Source: SLSG01 sp964477035 (lineage in GTDB: Bacteria > Bacteroidota > Bacteroidia > Bacteroidales > UBA7960). From it: 64,000 nucleotides of DNA. Shown piece after piece: positions 17,029 to 24,746 of this stretch; the first letter of the stretch is position 1; each line of letters begins with the position of its first letter. The notes under the pieces are model-generated. The model was not told the origin of the DNA, did no database searches, and was given only the letters and a program-made list of their open reading frames with translations. The stretch lies in NCBI GenBank assembly GCA_964477035.1, contig CAYZCW010000005.1:1-64000 (forward strand), written 5' to 3'. The translations under genes and the position numbers were made by a program.

Positions 17029-17130
17029 TCATGAGGTATAATGGAACCTCATTGACAAGATATGGATTTGACCAGATCATTTCCAAAACGCTAAATCTTC
17101 AAGGGCCTGATCGTAAAGGATTATTTCCAT
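17029..17130 (-). pseudogene. Internally deleted YoeB/Txe-like toxin remnant
   Basis: The frame starting at 17130 reads MEIILYDQALEDLAFWK, a typical Txe/YoeB N-terminus, then an in-frame TGA. It continues SGQIHILSMRFHYTS to a stop at 17029. The ending resembles the YoeB C-terminus (E. coli YoeB ends in RYHY). The central half of the normal 85-residue toxin is missing. The start overlaps the end of the antitoxin remnant by 10 bp, as in functional yefM-yoeB operons. Confidence 0.65.
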
Positions 17131-17288
17131 AGATCATCCATATTGAGTCTGGTTCCCGGGTCTTCTCCGCTTAAACTTTTTGAAATTACCTGTCTGAGCT
17201 TTCCAGCGTTGACAGGACTCGGCAGCAAATACTCCGTTTCATCAATCGTTTTGGTTTCTGACAGGTTTTCTGCAGCACCATAAAACAA
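17121..17288 (-). pseudogene. N-terminally truncated YefM/Phd-like antitoxin remnant
   Basis: The frame ending at the TAA at 17121-17123 encodes ENLSETKTIDETEYLLPSPV then NAGKLRQVISKSLSG. This matches the toxin-binding tail of YefM/Phd antitoxins (ETxYLLxSPxNAxxL). No ATG precedes it: the frame runs back into the terminator hairpin at 17287-17321, so the DNA-binding N-terminus has been lost. The rest of the 465-bp gap 16914-17378 holds only the toxin remnant, the hairpin and a promoter box. Confidence 0.65.
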
Positions 17289-17321
17289 AAAAGGGCCATA
17301 CCATCACAGTATAACCCTTTT
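17287..17321. terminator. Hairpin terminator, repeat copy 2
   Basis: Nearly identical to the copy at 18103-18137 (the central bases read ACAGT instead of ACGGT). It has GGG...CCC with A and T tracts on the two sides. It sits between the intact HepT gene and the antitoxin remnant and appears to mark a junction. Confidence 0.6.
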
Positions 17322-17378
17322 ATTTTTATATCTGGCTCCCCCTATGGTTGGAAGTTGCAACACGACTCTACATCTCGT

Positions 17379-17726
17379 TTACTTTTCTTTCGTATTTATA
17401 ACTTGGTTAACCTGATGAAGTAAGTCGGGAATTTTATTGCTAATCACGTCCCAGACAATCGTGTAGTTGACCCCCATATAGTCATGAATCAGCCGGTCTC
17501 TCATCCCGGCCATTTCTTTCCACTTGATTGTATCGTAACTTACCTTAAAGTCAGCTGGAATATTTTTTGTTGCCTCGCCTATAATTTCAAGGCTGCGCAC
17601 CACAGCACGTTTAAGGGTTTCATCACCCAGAAATTCAGACCTCGATAGGTCCGGCCCGATCTTGGATCTTAAAAAAAGACATTCATCCCGAATGTGCTTT
17701 AGGTATTCCACAGGATCTTTAGACAT
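17379..17726 (-). CDS. HepT-like HEPN RNase toxin
   Basis: A 115-residue HEPN-domain protein (HepT/DUF86) starting MSKDPVEYLKHIRDECLFLR at 17726. Its conserved helix SLEIIGEATKNIPADF is followed by the catalytic KWKEMAGMRDRLIHDYMGVN, where R-x4-H-x-Y is the RNase site and the Tyr is the AMPylation target in characterised HepT proteins. It overlaps the preceding MNT gene by 8 bp, giving a co-translated toxin-antitoxin pair. All key residues are present, so this pair is probably functional. About 18 bp after its stop lies GGAAGTTGCAAC, also found about 35 bp after the broken HepT gene. Confidence 0.92.
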   Translation of the reverse strand: MSKDPVEYLKHIRDECLFLRSKIGPDLSRSEFLGDETLKRAVVRSLEIIGEATKNIPADFKVSYDTIKWKEMAGMRDRLIHDYMGVNYTIVWDVISNKIPDLLHQVNQVINTKEK

Positions 17727-18015
17727 ATTCAACCTGTTCGAGAATGCTTGGACCAATATAGGGGCTCAACCCATTTTTTGTCACCACATCAACCCTGGCG
17801 TCCCGGAAAAGTTGTTCCAGCAGATCATATACCGCCATATAATTGTCAAACGTCTCCATCCCAGGCTCAAAATCAACCAGAATATCAATATCGCTTTTGT
17901 CGGATGGAGCATTCCTGGCATATGAACCAAAAAGGCCCACCTGCGAAACCCCTAGGCCCAAGAGCTCCGGTTTTTTGTTTTTAAGCGCTGATATAATGGT
18001 GTCCTTGGAAGTCAT
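17719..18015 (-). CDS. MNT-type nucleotidyltransferase antitoxin
   Basis: A 98-residue minimal nucleotidyltransferase: VSQVGLFGSYARNAPSDKSD then IDILVDFEPG gives the G-S-x9/10-D-x-D site. It should neutralise the adjacent HepT toxin by adding AMP to its Tyr. I chose the ATG at 18015 because a perfect -7 box lies at 18032-18039; the alternative start at 18042 would be upstream of that promoter. The gene comes first in the operon and overlaps the toxin by 8 bp. Confidence 0.9.
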   Translation of the reverse strand: MTSKDTIISALKNKKPELLGLGVSQVGLFGSYARNAPSDKSDIDILVDFEPGMETFDNYMAVYDLLEQLFRDARVDVVTKNGLSPYIGPSILEQVEYV

Positions 18016-18031
18016 GACAATGTGATTCACA

Positions 18032-18039
18032 CAAATATA
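18032..18039 (-). promoter_or_regulatory. -7 box for the second MNT/HEPN operon
   Basis: TATATTTG on the minus strand, 17 bp upstream of the antitoxin ATG. Its spacing supports the start at 18015. No clear -33 TTTG is seen. Confidence 0.5.
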
Positions 18040-18102
18040 CAAATCTTTCCAGTTCGTTTAGGCCTGCCTCGGGATTCTTGACAAATACCATTGGCAACCA
18101 AC

Positions 18103-18137
18103 AAAAAAGGGCCATACCATCACGGTATAACCCTTTT
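18103..18137. terminator. Hairpin terminator of tRNA-Asn, repeat copy 3
   Basis: On the minus strand GGGTTATACC and GGTATGGCCC form a stem with two mismatches, followed by TTTTTT. It lies 14 bp after the tRNA-Asn 3' end and is probably its terminator. Copies occur at 12357 and 17287. Confidence 0.75.
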
Positions 18138-18151
18138 ATCTTTTTATTTTG

Positions 18152-18225
18152 CTCCTCCTCTAGGACTTGAACCTAGGACCCTCTGATTAACAGTCAGATG
18201 CTCTAACCAACTGAGCTAAGGAGGA
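18152..18225 (-). tRNA. tRNA-Asn(GTT)
   Basis: The acceptor stem TCCTCCT pairs with AGGAGGA. D arm GCTC/GAGC, anticodon stem TCTGA/TCAGA with loop CTGTTAA (anticodon GTT), and T arm CTAGG/CCTAG with TTCAAGT all fold. The discriminator is G and no CCA is encoded. It is 74 nt and has a good promoter upstream. Confidence 0.98.
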
Positions 18226-18257
18226 ATGTTGCAAGCGCAAAACAGCGTTTGAGCATG

Positions 18258-18288
18258 CAAAAGTAACACTTTTTTTAATTTCCCCAAA
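18258..18288 (-). promoter_or_regulatory. Bacteroidota-type promoter of tRNA-Asn
   Basis: On the minus strand TTTG (18285-18288), 19 bases, then TACTTTTG (18258-18265): an exact match to the TTTG-N19-21-TAnnTTTG consensus, 33 bp before the tRNA. Confidence 0.8.
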
Positions 18289-18428
18289 AGCTTTTGTGGA
18301 TTTTCGCTTTCCCCACGGCCGTGCGGAGAGGAGAGTCCCTGGCCGGCGGGCCTTACGTAGCCGGCGGGGCACATGCAATCGGCTGGCGGGCATTAAGTGG
18401 CCGGCGGACAGGAACGCCAATATTTTTT

Positions 18429-18436
18429 TATCTTTG
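18429..18436 (+). promoter_or_regulatory. -7 box for the serine hydrolase - dut operon
   Basis: TATCTTTG matches TAnnTTTG exactly and lies 36 bp before the ATG at 18472. A -33 TTTG is not evident. Confidence 0.5.
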
Positions 18437-18471
18437 CACTTTAATTTCCATGCTGTTCACCAAAGCCCCGG

Positions 18472-19761
18472 ATGCAACAAGATATGAGGGCCAATTACTT
18501 TCGAATGTTTTCAAGGTCGCGCGGCCGCAAATGGCCCATCCTTCCCCTGTTCATCACCCTGGCCATCCTGGCCGCGGGAGTCTTGCTGACCCAAACATCC
18601 CATACCGGCCAGAAAGCCACCGCCGGCGCCAGCACCGAGGAACCGGCACCCCCCCCGTTCTACACCGCCGAAGAACTGGCCTGGTTCGACACCTCCTTCA
18701 CCGATTTTCTGGAACAACGGCGCTTCAACGGCACCGCCCTGGTCGCGCGCCACGGCATCATCCTGTTTCAGAAAAGCTTTGGCTACGGCGATTACCGGAA
18801 CAGGGCTCCACTAAACCCCGAAACCCCTTTTCAGCTGGCCAGCATCACCAAGACATTCACCGCCGCAGCCGTATTGATGCTGCAGGAGGAGCGCATGCTG
18901 CACATCGACGACCCGGTGGTGGCCTACATCGAAACCTTCCCCTATCCCGAGATCACCATCCGGCAACTGCTGAACCACACCTCAGGAATCCAGAACTACA
19001 TGTACCTGGTGGAGCGGTACTGGCAGCAGGAACACCCGCCCACCAACGAGGACGTGTTGCGGCTGTTTGTGCGTTACCAGCCCGGCTTTAACTTCCGGCC
19101 CGGCACCCGCTTCGGCTATTCCAACACGGGATATGCCTTCCTGGCCCTGCTGATCGAAAGGGTCAGCGGACTGCCTTACCCGGAGTTCATGCACCAGCGC
19201 ATCTTCGAGCCGCTCGACATGCACGACACCTTCGTGTACAACCCCCATGCCCAACATCCTGCGGCACAACACAGCGCCATCGGCTTCCGGCCCGGCAGGC
19301 GGTCGTTCATCGCCATTCCCGACGTGGTGCACGACGGGGTGTTTGGCGACAAAGGGATCTATTCTTCGGTGGTCGACCTCTACAAGTGGGACCAGTCCAT
19401 TGCCGGCTCGGTGCTTCTGCCCCAACATGTCTGGGAGCAGGCCTTCGAACCGGCCACCCTGCAAAACCAGCATACCGTCAGCTACGGACAGGGCTGGCGC
19501 CTTCAGGCATTTCTTGATAAACGGGTGGTGCACCATCCCGGGCGGTGGAACGGTTTCCGGACGTCTTTCAAGCGTTTTGTGGACGACGGCGCCACACTGA
19601 TCCTGCTGAGCAACAACAGCCGCGACATCAGCCTGGTCGTCGAAGGGATGCAGAACATCCTGTTCCACAAAGAGATCCGGTTACTTGCCGAACAACCAGC
19701 GGAAGACACCAATGCCTATGACGAGGAGGTGAACGGCGCCCTGAACCTTTCTTCTGACTGA
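18472..19761 (+). CDS. Serine hydrolase of the beta-lactamase/penicillin-binding family
   Basis: A 429-residue protein with a single N-terminal membrane anchor (about 21-41, WPILPLFITLAILAAGVLLT) and an extracytoplasmic beta-lactamase-like domain (PF00144). The S-x-x-K motif is in QLASITKTFTAAAVLML, where the Ser is the nucleophile. The Y-x-N motif is in FGYSNTGYAFLALLIERVSG, and a likely third motif HPGRWNGFRT replaces KTG. Such proteins are D-alanyl esterases, peptidases or esterases; the substrate is unknown. It is followed by dut after 1 bp, so the two genes are co-transcribed. An alternative ATG at 18484 would remove four residues. Confidence 0.9.
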   Translation: MQQDMRANYFRMFSRSRGRKWPILPLFITLAILAAGVLLTQTSHTGQKATAGASTEEPAPPPFYTAEELAWFDTSFTDFLEQRRFNGTALVARHGIILFQKSFGYGDYRNRAPLNPETPFQLASITKTFTAAAVLMLQEERMLHIDDPVVAYIETFPYPEITIRQLLNHTSGIQNYMYLVERYWQQEHPPTNEDVLRLFVRYQPGFNFRPGTRFGYSNTGYAFLALLIERVSGLPYPEFMHQRIFEPLDMHDTFVYNPHAQHPAAQHSAIGFRPGRRSFIAIPDVVHDGVFGDKGIYSSVVDLYKWDQSIAGSVLLPQHVWEQAFEPATLQNQHTVSYGQGWRLQAFLDKRVVHHPGRWNGFRTSFKRFVDDGATLILLSNNSRDISLVVEGMQNILFHKEIRLLAEQPAEDTNAYDEEVNGALNLSSD

Positions 19762-19762
19762 T

Positions 19763-20197
19763 ATGGAAATACGAATCGTTAACCTGTCCGACAACCCTTT
19801 GCCGGCCTATGAAACGGCCCTGTCGGCCGGCATGGACCTGCGTGCCTCGCTCGAACAGCCCGTTGTCATCGGACCCGGGGAGCGGCGGCTGGTAGGCACC
19901 GGCCTGTACATCGAACTGCCCCCCGGACATGAGGCCCAGGTCAGGCCCCGCAGCGGCCTGGCCGCGAAAAAGGGGGTGACCGTCCTGAACAGCCCCGGAA
20001 CCATCGATGCCGACTACCGCGGAGAGATCAAGGTGATCCTGATCAACCTGGGGCCGGAACCGTTTGAGGTCCGCAACGGCGACCGCATCGCCCAGATGGT
20101 CTTCGCCCGGCATGAACGGGCCACCCTGCAACAGGTTCAAGCCCTCAACGAAACCGCCCGCGGACAGGGCGGCTTCGGACATACCGGCACGCAGTAG
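19763..20197 (+). CDS. dut: dUTP diphosphatase
   Basis: A 144-residue trimeric dUTPase that converts dUTP to dUMP and pyrophosphate, preventing uracil misincorporation and feeding dTMP synthesis. All five motifs are present in order: AGMDLRA (22-28), RPRSGLA (61-67), NSPGTIDADYRGEIKV (76-91, including the catalytic Asp), RNGDRIAQMV and the C-terminal RGQGGFGHTG that closes over the active site. Length and motifs are normal. Its place upstream of a TPR lipoprotein, a DUF4292 lipoprotein and an EnvC-like protein is a common arrangement in Bacteroidota. Confidence 0.98.
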   Translation: MEIRIVNLSDNPLPAYETALSAGMDLRASLEQPVVIGPGERRLVGTGLYIELPPGHEAQVRPRSGLAAKKGVTVLNSPGTIDADYRGEIKVILINLGPEPFEVRNGDRIAQMVFARHERATLQQVQALNETARGQGGFGHTGTQ

Positions 20198-20352
20198 CTG
20201 CACCCTGCCCGGCCAAACCCAAAACGGAAGGCAATACGCAAGCCCGGCCGCGGAAAGAACCGGACGCCCGGCAGAAAAACACCGGAACAACCCCTGCGAA
20301 TCAAGGCACGGCATTTGCACAAACATCCGACGAAAACAACCCCCTCAAACGC

Positions 20353-22140
20353 ATGACACTCCATACCACACATACCAGCCGGACATTCCGGCGCACGGCG
20401 CTGATGGCGCTGCTGGTGCTGACGGCCACGGCCTGCGGCACGGCACGGCAACAAACGGCCACCCCCACCAGCCAGCCGGAGCCACCCAAAGAGATCAGCG
20501 AGAGGGACCGCCTGCGCAGCACCGCCCTGATGATCGACGCTTCCCGGCAGAAGATGCTGGGGAACTGGTCGCAGGCCACGGTCCTGTACCACGACGCCAT
20601 CCGGTCCGACCCCGAAAACGACGCCGCCCACTACGAACTGGCCAAGATCCATGCCATGCAGGGGGCCTTCGAAGACGCCCTGGACTATGCCCGGACAGCC
20701 GCCGGGCTCTCCCCCGAAAACCACCACTACCAGATCGCACTGGCCGACATCTACATCCTGAGCGACAGCCTCCCCCAGGCCATCCGGGTGTACGAGGCCC
20801 TGGTCAGCCAACGGCCCGACCATGTCGACTTTGCCTTCAACCTGGCATCGGTTTACGTGTACAACAACCAGCTGCAGGAGGCGCTGGACATGTACGGGCA
20901 CATCGAAAGCCTCATCGGCTTTTCTGAGGAGGTGTCCCTCCAGAAGCAGAAAGTGCTGGTCAGCCTGGAACGCTACGAAGAGGCCATCCTGGAGCTGGAA
21001 ACGATGCTCACCCTCTTTCCCGACGAGCTGATGTATTACGAGCTGCTCGGGGAGCTCTACCGGGAAACGGGACAGATCGAACGGGCGAGGGATTTATATG
21101 AAACCATGCTGGAGGTGGACCCCGGCAACCCCATGGCACACCTGCTCATGGCCGATTATTACCAGGAGACCGGCCAGCCGGAAATGGCCTTCGACGCCCT
21201 GAAAAAGGCTTTCCAAAGCCCCGACCTGGCTCCCGAAGCCAAGGGCCGCATCATCTATTCCTATTTTGTCTTGTCGGAAGAGAATCCCGCCCTGCTGGAG
21301 CAGGCCCTGGCCCTGTGCGAGATCCTCATCGAAATGCACCCCGACGATCCCGAGCCCCGGCTCATTTACGGGGACTTCCTCAGCCGGGAGGAGCGCCTGG
21401 AAGAGGCCCGGGACGCCTACCTGCAGGCTGCCCGCCTCGACCCGTCCAAAATGCAGGTGTGGCAGCAGATCCTGAACCTGGACCTGCGCATGGGCGACTA
21501 CCAGGCCCTGCTGGAGCACTCCGAACAGGCCCTGGAGTATTTCTTCGAATACCCCATCCTGTTCCTGTTCAACGGGGTGGCGCACATGCAGCTAAAGGAC
21601 TACCAGGCGGCGGCTTCCTCCATGGAATATGCCCTGGCACTGACCACCACCGACGACGATGACATCCGCGAGGACCTTTATGCCCTCCTGGGCGACACCT
21701 ACCATTTCCTGGGCAACAACAGCCGGTCGGACGAGTACTACGAAAAGGCCCTGGCCATCAACCCCGACAATGCCACCGCCCTGAACAATTATTCCTACCA
21801 CCTGGCCGTTAGAAAAGAGCGGCTCGACCAGGCCGAGCGCATGTCGCGCCGGGCCAACGAGCTGGAGCAAAACAACGCGGCCTTCCTCGACACCTACGGC
21901 TGGATCATGTACCAGACGGGGCGCTACGAGGAAGCCAGGGAGTGGATCGGACGGTCCATGGAAGCCTCAAAAGAGCCCGGTGCCACGATCCTGGAGCAAT
22001 ACGGAGACACGCTCTACCAGCTCGGGCTGAAGGAAGAGGCCGTCCGTTACTGGGAACGGGCCCTCCGGGTGGCCGGAGAAAGCGGCGAAGGCTCCGACCT
22101 GCTCCCCAATAAGGTGAAAGACAGGACCCTCTATGAATAA
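20353..22140 (+). CDS. TPR-repeat lipoprotein
   Basis: A 595-residue lipoprotein (lipobox LTATAC, Cys28) made of tetratricopeptide repeats from about residue 60 to 570. Examples are ATVLYHDAIRSDPENDAAHY, AIRVYEALVSQRPDHVDFAF, ARDLYETMLEVDPGNPMAHL and DEYYEKALAINPDNATALNN. It is an alpha-helical scaffold, probably on the periplasmic face of the outer membrane. It overlaps the DUF4292 gene by 8 bp (ATGAATAA), so the two are translationally coupled. The steady linkage with DUF4292 and EnvC-like genes suggests a shared role in envelope assembly; this is an inference. Confidence 0.92.
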   Translation: MTLHTTHTSRTFRRTALMALLVLTATACGTARQQTATPTSQPEPPKEISERDRLRSTALMIDASRQKMLGNWSQATVLYHDAIRSDPENDAAHYELAKIHAMQGAFEDALDYARTAAGLSPENHHYQIALADIYILSDSLPQAIRVYEALVSQRPDHVDFAFNLASVYVYNNQLQEALDMYGHIESLIGFSEEVSLQKQKVLVSLERYEEAILELETMLTLFPDELMYYELLGELYRETGQIERARDLYETMLEVDPGNPMAHLLMADYYQETGQPEMAFDALKKAFQSPDLAPEAKGRIIYSYFVLSEENPALLEQALALCEILIEMHPDDPEPRLIYGDFLSREERLEEARDAYLQAARLDPSKMQVWQQILNLDLRMGDYQALLEHSEQALEYFFEYPILFLFNGVAHMQLKDYQAAASSMEYALALTTTDDDDIREDLYALLGDTYHFLGNNSRSDEYYEKALAINPDNATALNNYSYHLAVRKERLDQAERMSRRANELEQNNAAFLDTYGWIMYQTGRYEEAREWIGRSMEASKEPGATILEQYGDTLYQLGLKEEAVRYWERALRVAGESGEGSDLLPNKVKDRTLYE

Positions 22141-23035
22141 ACCCAAAAGAGCCGCCCTGCTGGCAGCGACCACCCTGGTGCTCCTGATGGCACACGGCTG
22201 CAAGCCCCTGCGCGACCTGGCCCCCGTGGTCCTGGCACCGTCCCAGGCGGTTGCCTACATGCACGAAGCAGAGCCGGCATTCGACTTTTTCTCCGGACGC
22301 TTCAGCGGCACGGCCACTTACAACGGCGAGCAGTACCCGGTGGCGGGGGCCATCCGCATCCGCCGGGATTCGGCCATTTACATCAGCGTGGCCCCGGTGC
22401 TGGGCATCGAAGTGGCCCGCATCCTGGCCACCCCCGACACGGTTAAATACCTCAACCGGCTGGAGTCAAGCTACTTTACGGGCGACATCAGCCTGCTCAA
22501 CAGGCTCTTCAACACGAACCTGGACTTCCACATGCTGCAGGCCATCCTCACCGGCAGCGACCTGAGGCATTATTCCACCGACAACTTCCGGGTATCGGCC
22601 GAGGGCGACATGCTGCTGCTGCACAGCCCGGGACGGGTTCCCGGCGGACCCGGCGCTTTGCCCGCACAAGAGCCAGGGACTCCTTCCGGTACCGCTCCGC
22701 CGCGAGGCACACAGACCCCCTCCGGAACGGCCCCGCCGCCGGGTGACGGCGCCCCGGGCGCGCGTCCCCTGGAGCACAACATCTGGCTGCACAAGGACAA
22801 CTACCGCATCCTGCAGACGACCCTTCACGACCGCGCCTCCCGGCACAGCATACAGGCCCGCTACCCGGCCCACACCAGCGTCGACGGCCAGGCATTCCCC
22901 TCCCAGCTCCAACTGGTGTTCATCGACCCCGGCAGCCGCGCCGAGCTCAGCATCACCTACAGCCGCACCACCTTCAACCGGCCGCAGCAAATGAGCTTTT
23001 CGGTCCCGCGGGGCTACACCCCCCTCTCGTTCTGA
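22133..23035 (+). CDS. DUF4292 family lipoprotein
   Basis: A 300-residue lipoprotein (lipobox MAHGC) of the DUF4292 type, a LolA/LolB-like beta fold found in Bacteroidota. Landmarks are FDFFSGRFSGTATYNGEQYP, the strand pattern IRIRRDSAIYISVAPVLGIE and ARILATPDTVKYLNRLESSY near residues 85-115, and a C-terminal IDPGSRAELSITYSRTTFNR. Residues about 170-220 are an unusual Pro/Gly/Thr-rich insertion (two near-repeats of PSGTAPP) in the middle of the fold. It may help carry lipids or lipoproteins; its function is not established. It is coupled to the TPR gene upstream. Confidence 0.88.
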   Translation: MNKPKRAALLAATTLVLLMAHGCKPLRDLAPVVLAPSQAVAYMHEAEPAFDFFSGRFSGTATYNGEQYPVAGAIRIRRDSAIYISVAPVLGIEVARILATPDTVKYLNRLESSYFTGDISLLNRLFNTNLDFHMLQAILTGSDLRHYSTDNFRVSAEGDMLLLHSPGRVPGGPGALPAQEPGTPSGTAPPRGTQTPSGTAPPPGDGAPGARPLEHNIWLHKDNYRILQTTLHDRASRHSIQARYPAHTSVDGQAFPSQLQLVFIDPGSRAELSITYSRTTFNRPQQMSFSVPRGYTPLSF

Positions 23036-23091
23036 ACCCGCAGCCGCCCATGCAAGCCCAGGCACCATACCCGCGATTCGTACTTTTTCCT

Positions 23092-23099
23092 TATTTTCG
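23092..23099 (+). promoter_or_regulatory. Possible -7 box before the EnvC-like gene
   Basis: TATTTTCG is one base from TAnnTTTG and lies just before the first candidate ATG (23104). If used, translation would more likely start at 23191. Confidence 0.3.
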
Positions 23100-23103
23100 T
23101 CGG

Positions 23104-24399
23104 ATGGGAAAGCAGCCTGCATGCGCCGCCTTTCAGGGACCTGCCGCCACCACGCGCCTTGGCAGGCCGGGCCGCTGGCCCCGGGCCGGCATGATGGTCC
23201 TCGCCCTGATCCTGGCCGTGTTGCCGGCCCGGGGCCAGCAGGAGACCTCCCGCGACGAGATGGAGCGCAGCATACGGGCCATCGAAAGCGAGATCCGGAC
23301 GATCAACCAGTTGCTGCGCGAAACCCAGCGCACGGCCGAGGTGAACCTCAACCACCTGGTCATGCTCAACAACCAGATCAACCGCCGCCAGACGCTGCTG
23401 CGCACCATCAACAACGAGATCCGCGCCATCGACCGGCGCATCGCCGCCCTGAACACCAACATCGCCGCGCTGGAGTCCGACCTGGAGGAGCTTCGCGAAG
23501 CCTACGCCCGCATGATCCGGCAGGCCTACCGCAACAGGGACGCCATGCAACACCTCATGTTTATCTTCTCCTCCCGAAGCTTCAACCAGGCCTACCTGCG
23601 CATGAAATACATGCAGCAGTATGCCCGCCACCGCCAGCTGCAGGCTCAGAAGATCGAAGAGACCCGGGAGGAGCTGCAGGCCCGGATCGCCGAGCTGGAG
23701 AACGAACGCATCCTGCAGCAGCAACTGCTGGCGCGGCAGGAGCAGGAGCTGCAGTCGCTGTCCGAAGAACAGGCTACCCAGAACCGCACGGTCACCCAGC
23801 TGCAGCGGCGCGAGCGGGAGCTCATGCAGCAGCTGCGCGAACAGGAACGGCAGGCCCGGGAGCTGCAGCGCGCCATCGAGCGCATCATCGCCGAAGAACG
23901 TCGCAGGGCGCAGGAAGCGGCCGCCGCCGAAGGGCGCACCACCACCGACATGTTTGCGATGACGCCCGAAGAAAGGTTGTTGTCGGATAATTTTGCAGAG
24001 AACCGCGGCAAGCTGTTGTGGCCGGTGGAACGGGGGGTGATCACCAGCCCCTTCGGGGAGCAGAACCACCCCGTGCTGCGCGGCATCAAGATCAACAACA
24101 ACGGGGTCGACATCCAGACCAACGAGGGATCCCGCGCCCGGGCCATCTTCAACGGCACGGTGTCCCGGGTTTTCAGCATCCCGGGAGGCAACTACGCCGT
24201 GATCCTCCGGCACGGAGAGTATCTGACCGTCTACTCCAACCTGTCGGAAGTGTTCGTCAACAACGGGCAAAGGGTCAGCATGCGGCAGGAGCTGGGGGTG
24301 ATCGCCACCGATCCCGGGGAGCGGAAAACACTGATCAACCTGCAGGTCTGGAGGGGCAACGACAAAATGGACCCGGCCACCTGGATCGCCAGGCAGTAA
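23104..24399 (+). CDS. EnvC-like murein hydrolase activator with degenerate LytM domain
   Basis: A 431-residue exported protein. After an N-terminal hydrophobic segment (MMVLALILAVLPARGQ), residues about 50-290 form long coiled coils (IRTINQLLRETQRTAEVNLN; ERILQQQLLARQEQELQSLS). Residues about 305-431 form an M23/LytM domain. The metal ligands of active M23 peptidases are lost: the HxxxD position reads NNNGVD, and the HxH position reads YSNLSE. This is the pattern of EnvC-type activators, which switch on amidases instead of cutting peptidoglycan. The start is uncertain: 23104 gives a long N-terminal tail, while 23191 gives a short signal peptide lacking positive charges. It is the usual neighbour of DUF4292. 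Confidence 0.88.
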   Translation: MGKQPACAAFQGPAATTRLGRPGRWPRAGMMVLALILAVLPARGQQETSRDEMERSIRAIESEIRTINQLLRETQRTAEVNLNHLVMLNNQINRRQTLLRTINNEIRAIDRRIAALNTNIAALESDLEELREAYARMIRQAYRNRDAMQHLMFIFSSRSFNQAYLRMKYMQQYARHRQLQAQKIEETREELQARIAELENERILQQQLLARQEQELQSLSEEQATQNRTVTQLQRRERELMQQLREQERQARELQRAIERIIAEERRRAQEAAAAEGRTTTDMFAMTPEERLLSDNFAENRGKLLWPVERGVITSPFGEQNHPVLRGIKINNNGVDIQTNEGSRARAIFNGTVSRVFSIPGGNYAVILRHGEYLTVYSNLSEVFVNNGQRVSMRQELGVIATDPGERKTLINLQVWRGNDKMDPATWIARQ

Positions 24400-24502
24400 A
24401 CGGACCAAGATGCCGGACGGGCTGTCGCCGGCGGGGCGGTCGCCACATCACGGCAGGGAAACAGCGGGAGGCGAAGGCCCCATCCGACGGAGACAAAACC
24501 AT

Positions 24503-24534
24503 ATTGTGCAATTGCGAAAATTCACGTACGTTTG
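24503..24534 (+). promoter_or_regulatory. Bacteroidota-type promoter of tatA
   Basis: ATTG (24503-24506), 20 bases, then TACGTTTG (24527-24534), which is an exact -7 box. It lies 20 bp before the tatA ATG. Confidence 0.7.
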
Positions 24535-24554
24535 TAGCACCAAATTATGACAAG

Positions 24555-24746
24555 ATGAACCTGTTTTCACTGCTGTTCACACTGGGTGCGCCCGAGATCA
24601 TCATCATCGTTCTGCTGGTCGTGCTGCTGTTCGGCGGCCGCAAGATCCCCGAGCTGATGCGCGGGCTGGGCCGGGGCATGAAGGAATTCAAGAATGCCCA
24701 GAAGGAAGATGACGCATCTGACAAAAAAGACACCAAAAGCGAATGA
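24555..24746 (+). CDS. tatA: Sec-independent twin-arginine translocase subunit TatA/TatE
   Basis: A 63-residue protein with a short N-terminal membrane helix (APEIIIIVLLVVLLFGGRKI), the FGGRKIPEL hinge, an amphipathic helix (RGLGRGMKEFKNAQKEDD) and a charged tail. It forms the pore ring that moves folded proteins across the inner membrane. Its stop overlaps the start of the transglycosylase gene by ATGA, so they are coupled. Confidence 0.95.
   Translation: MNLFSLLFTLGAPEIIIIVLLVVLLFGGRKIPELMRGLGRGMKEFKNAQKEDDASDKKDTKSE

Noticed and set aside
17330..17362. Sequence after the second hairpin as a tRNA 3'-end fragment (att site)
   Set aside because: Only a loose resemblance to the tRNA-Asn end (CTCC and GG-TTG blocks); too weak to list as an attachment site, and no integrase is in the window.
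12357..18137. CRISPR array or insertion sequence around the repeated hairpins
   Set aside because: Copies are few, far apart and irregular, with terminator structure and no cas or transposase genes.
23121..23990. Plus-strand frame overlapping the EnvC-like gene in another phase
   Set aside because: Rich in Ala, Gly, Pro and His with no domain; it is a frame-shifted reading of the coiled-coil codons.
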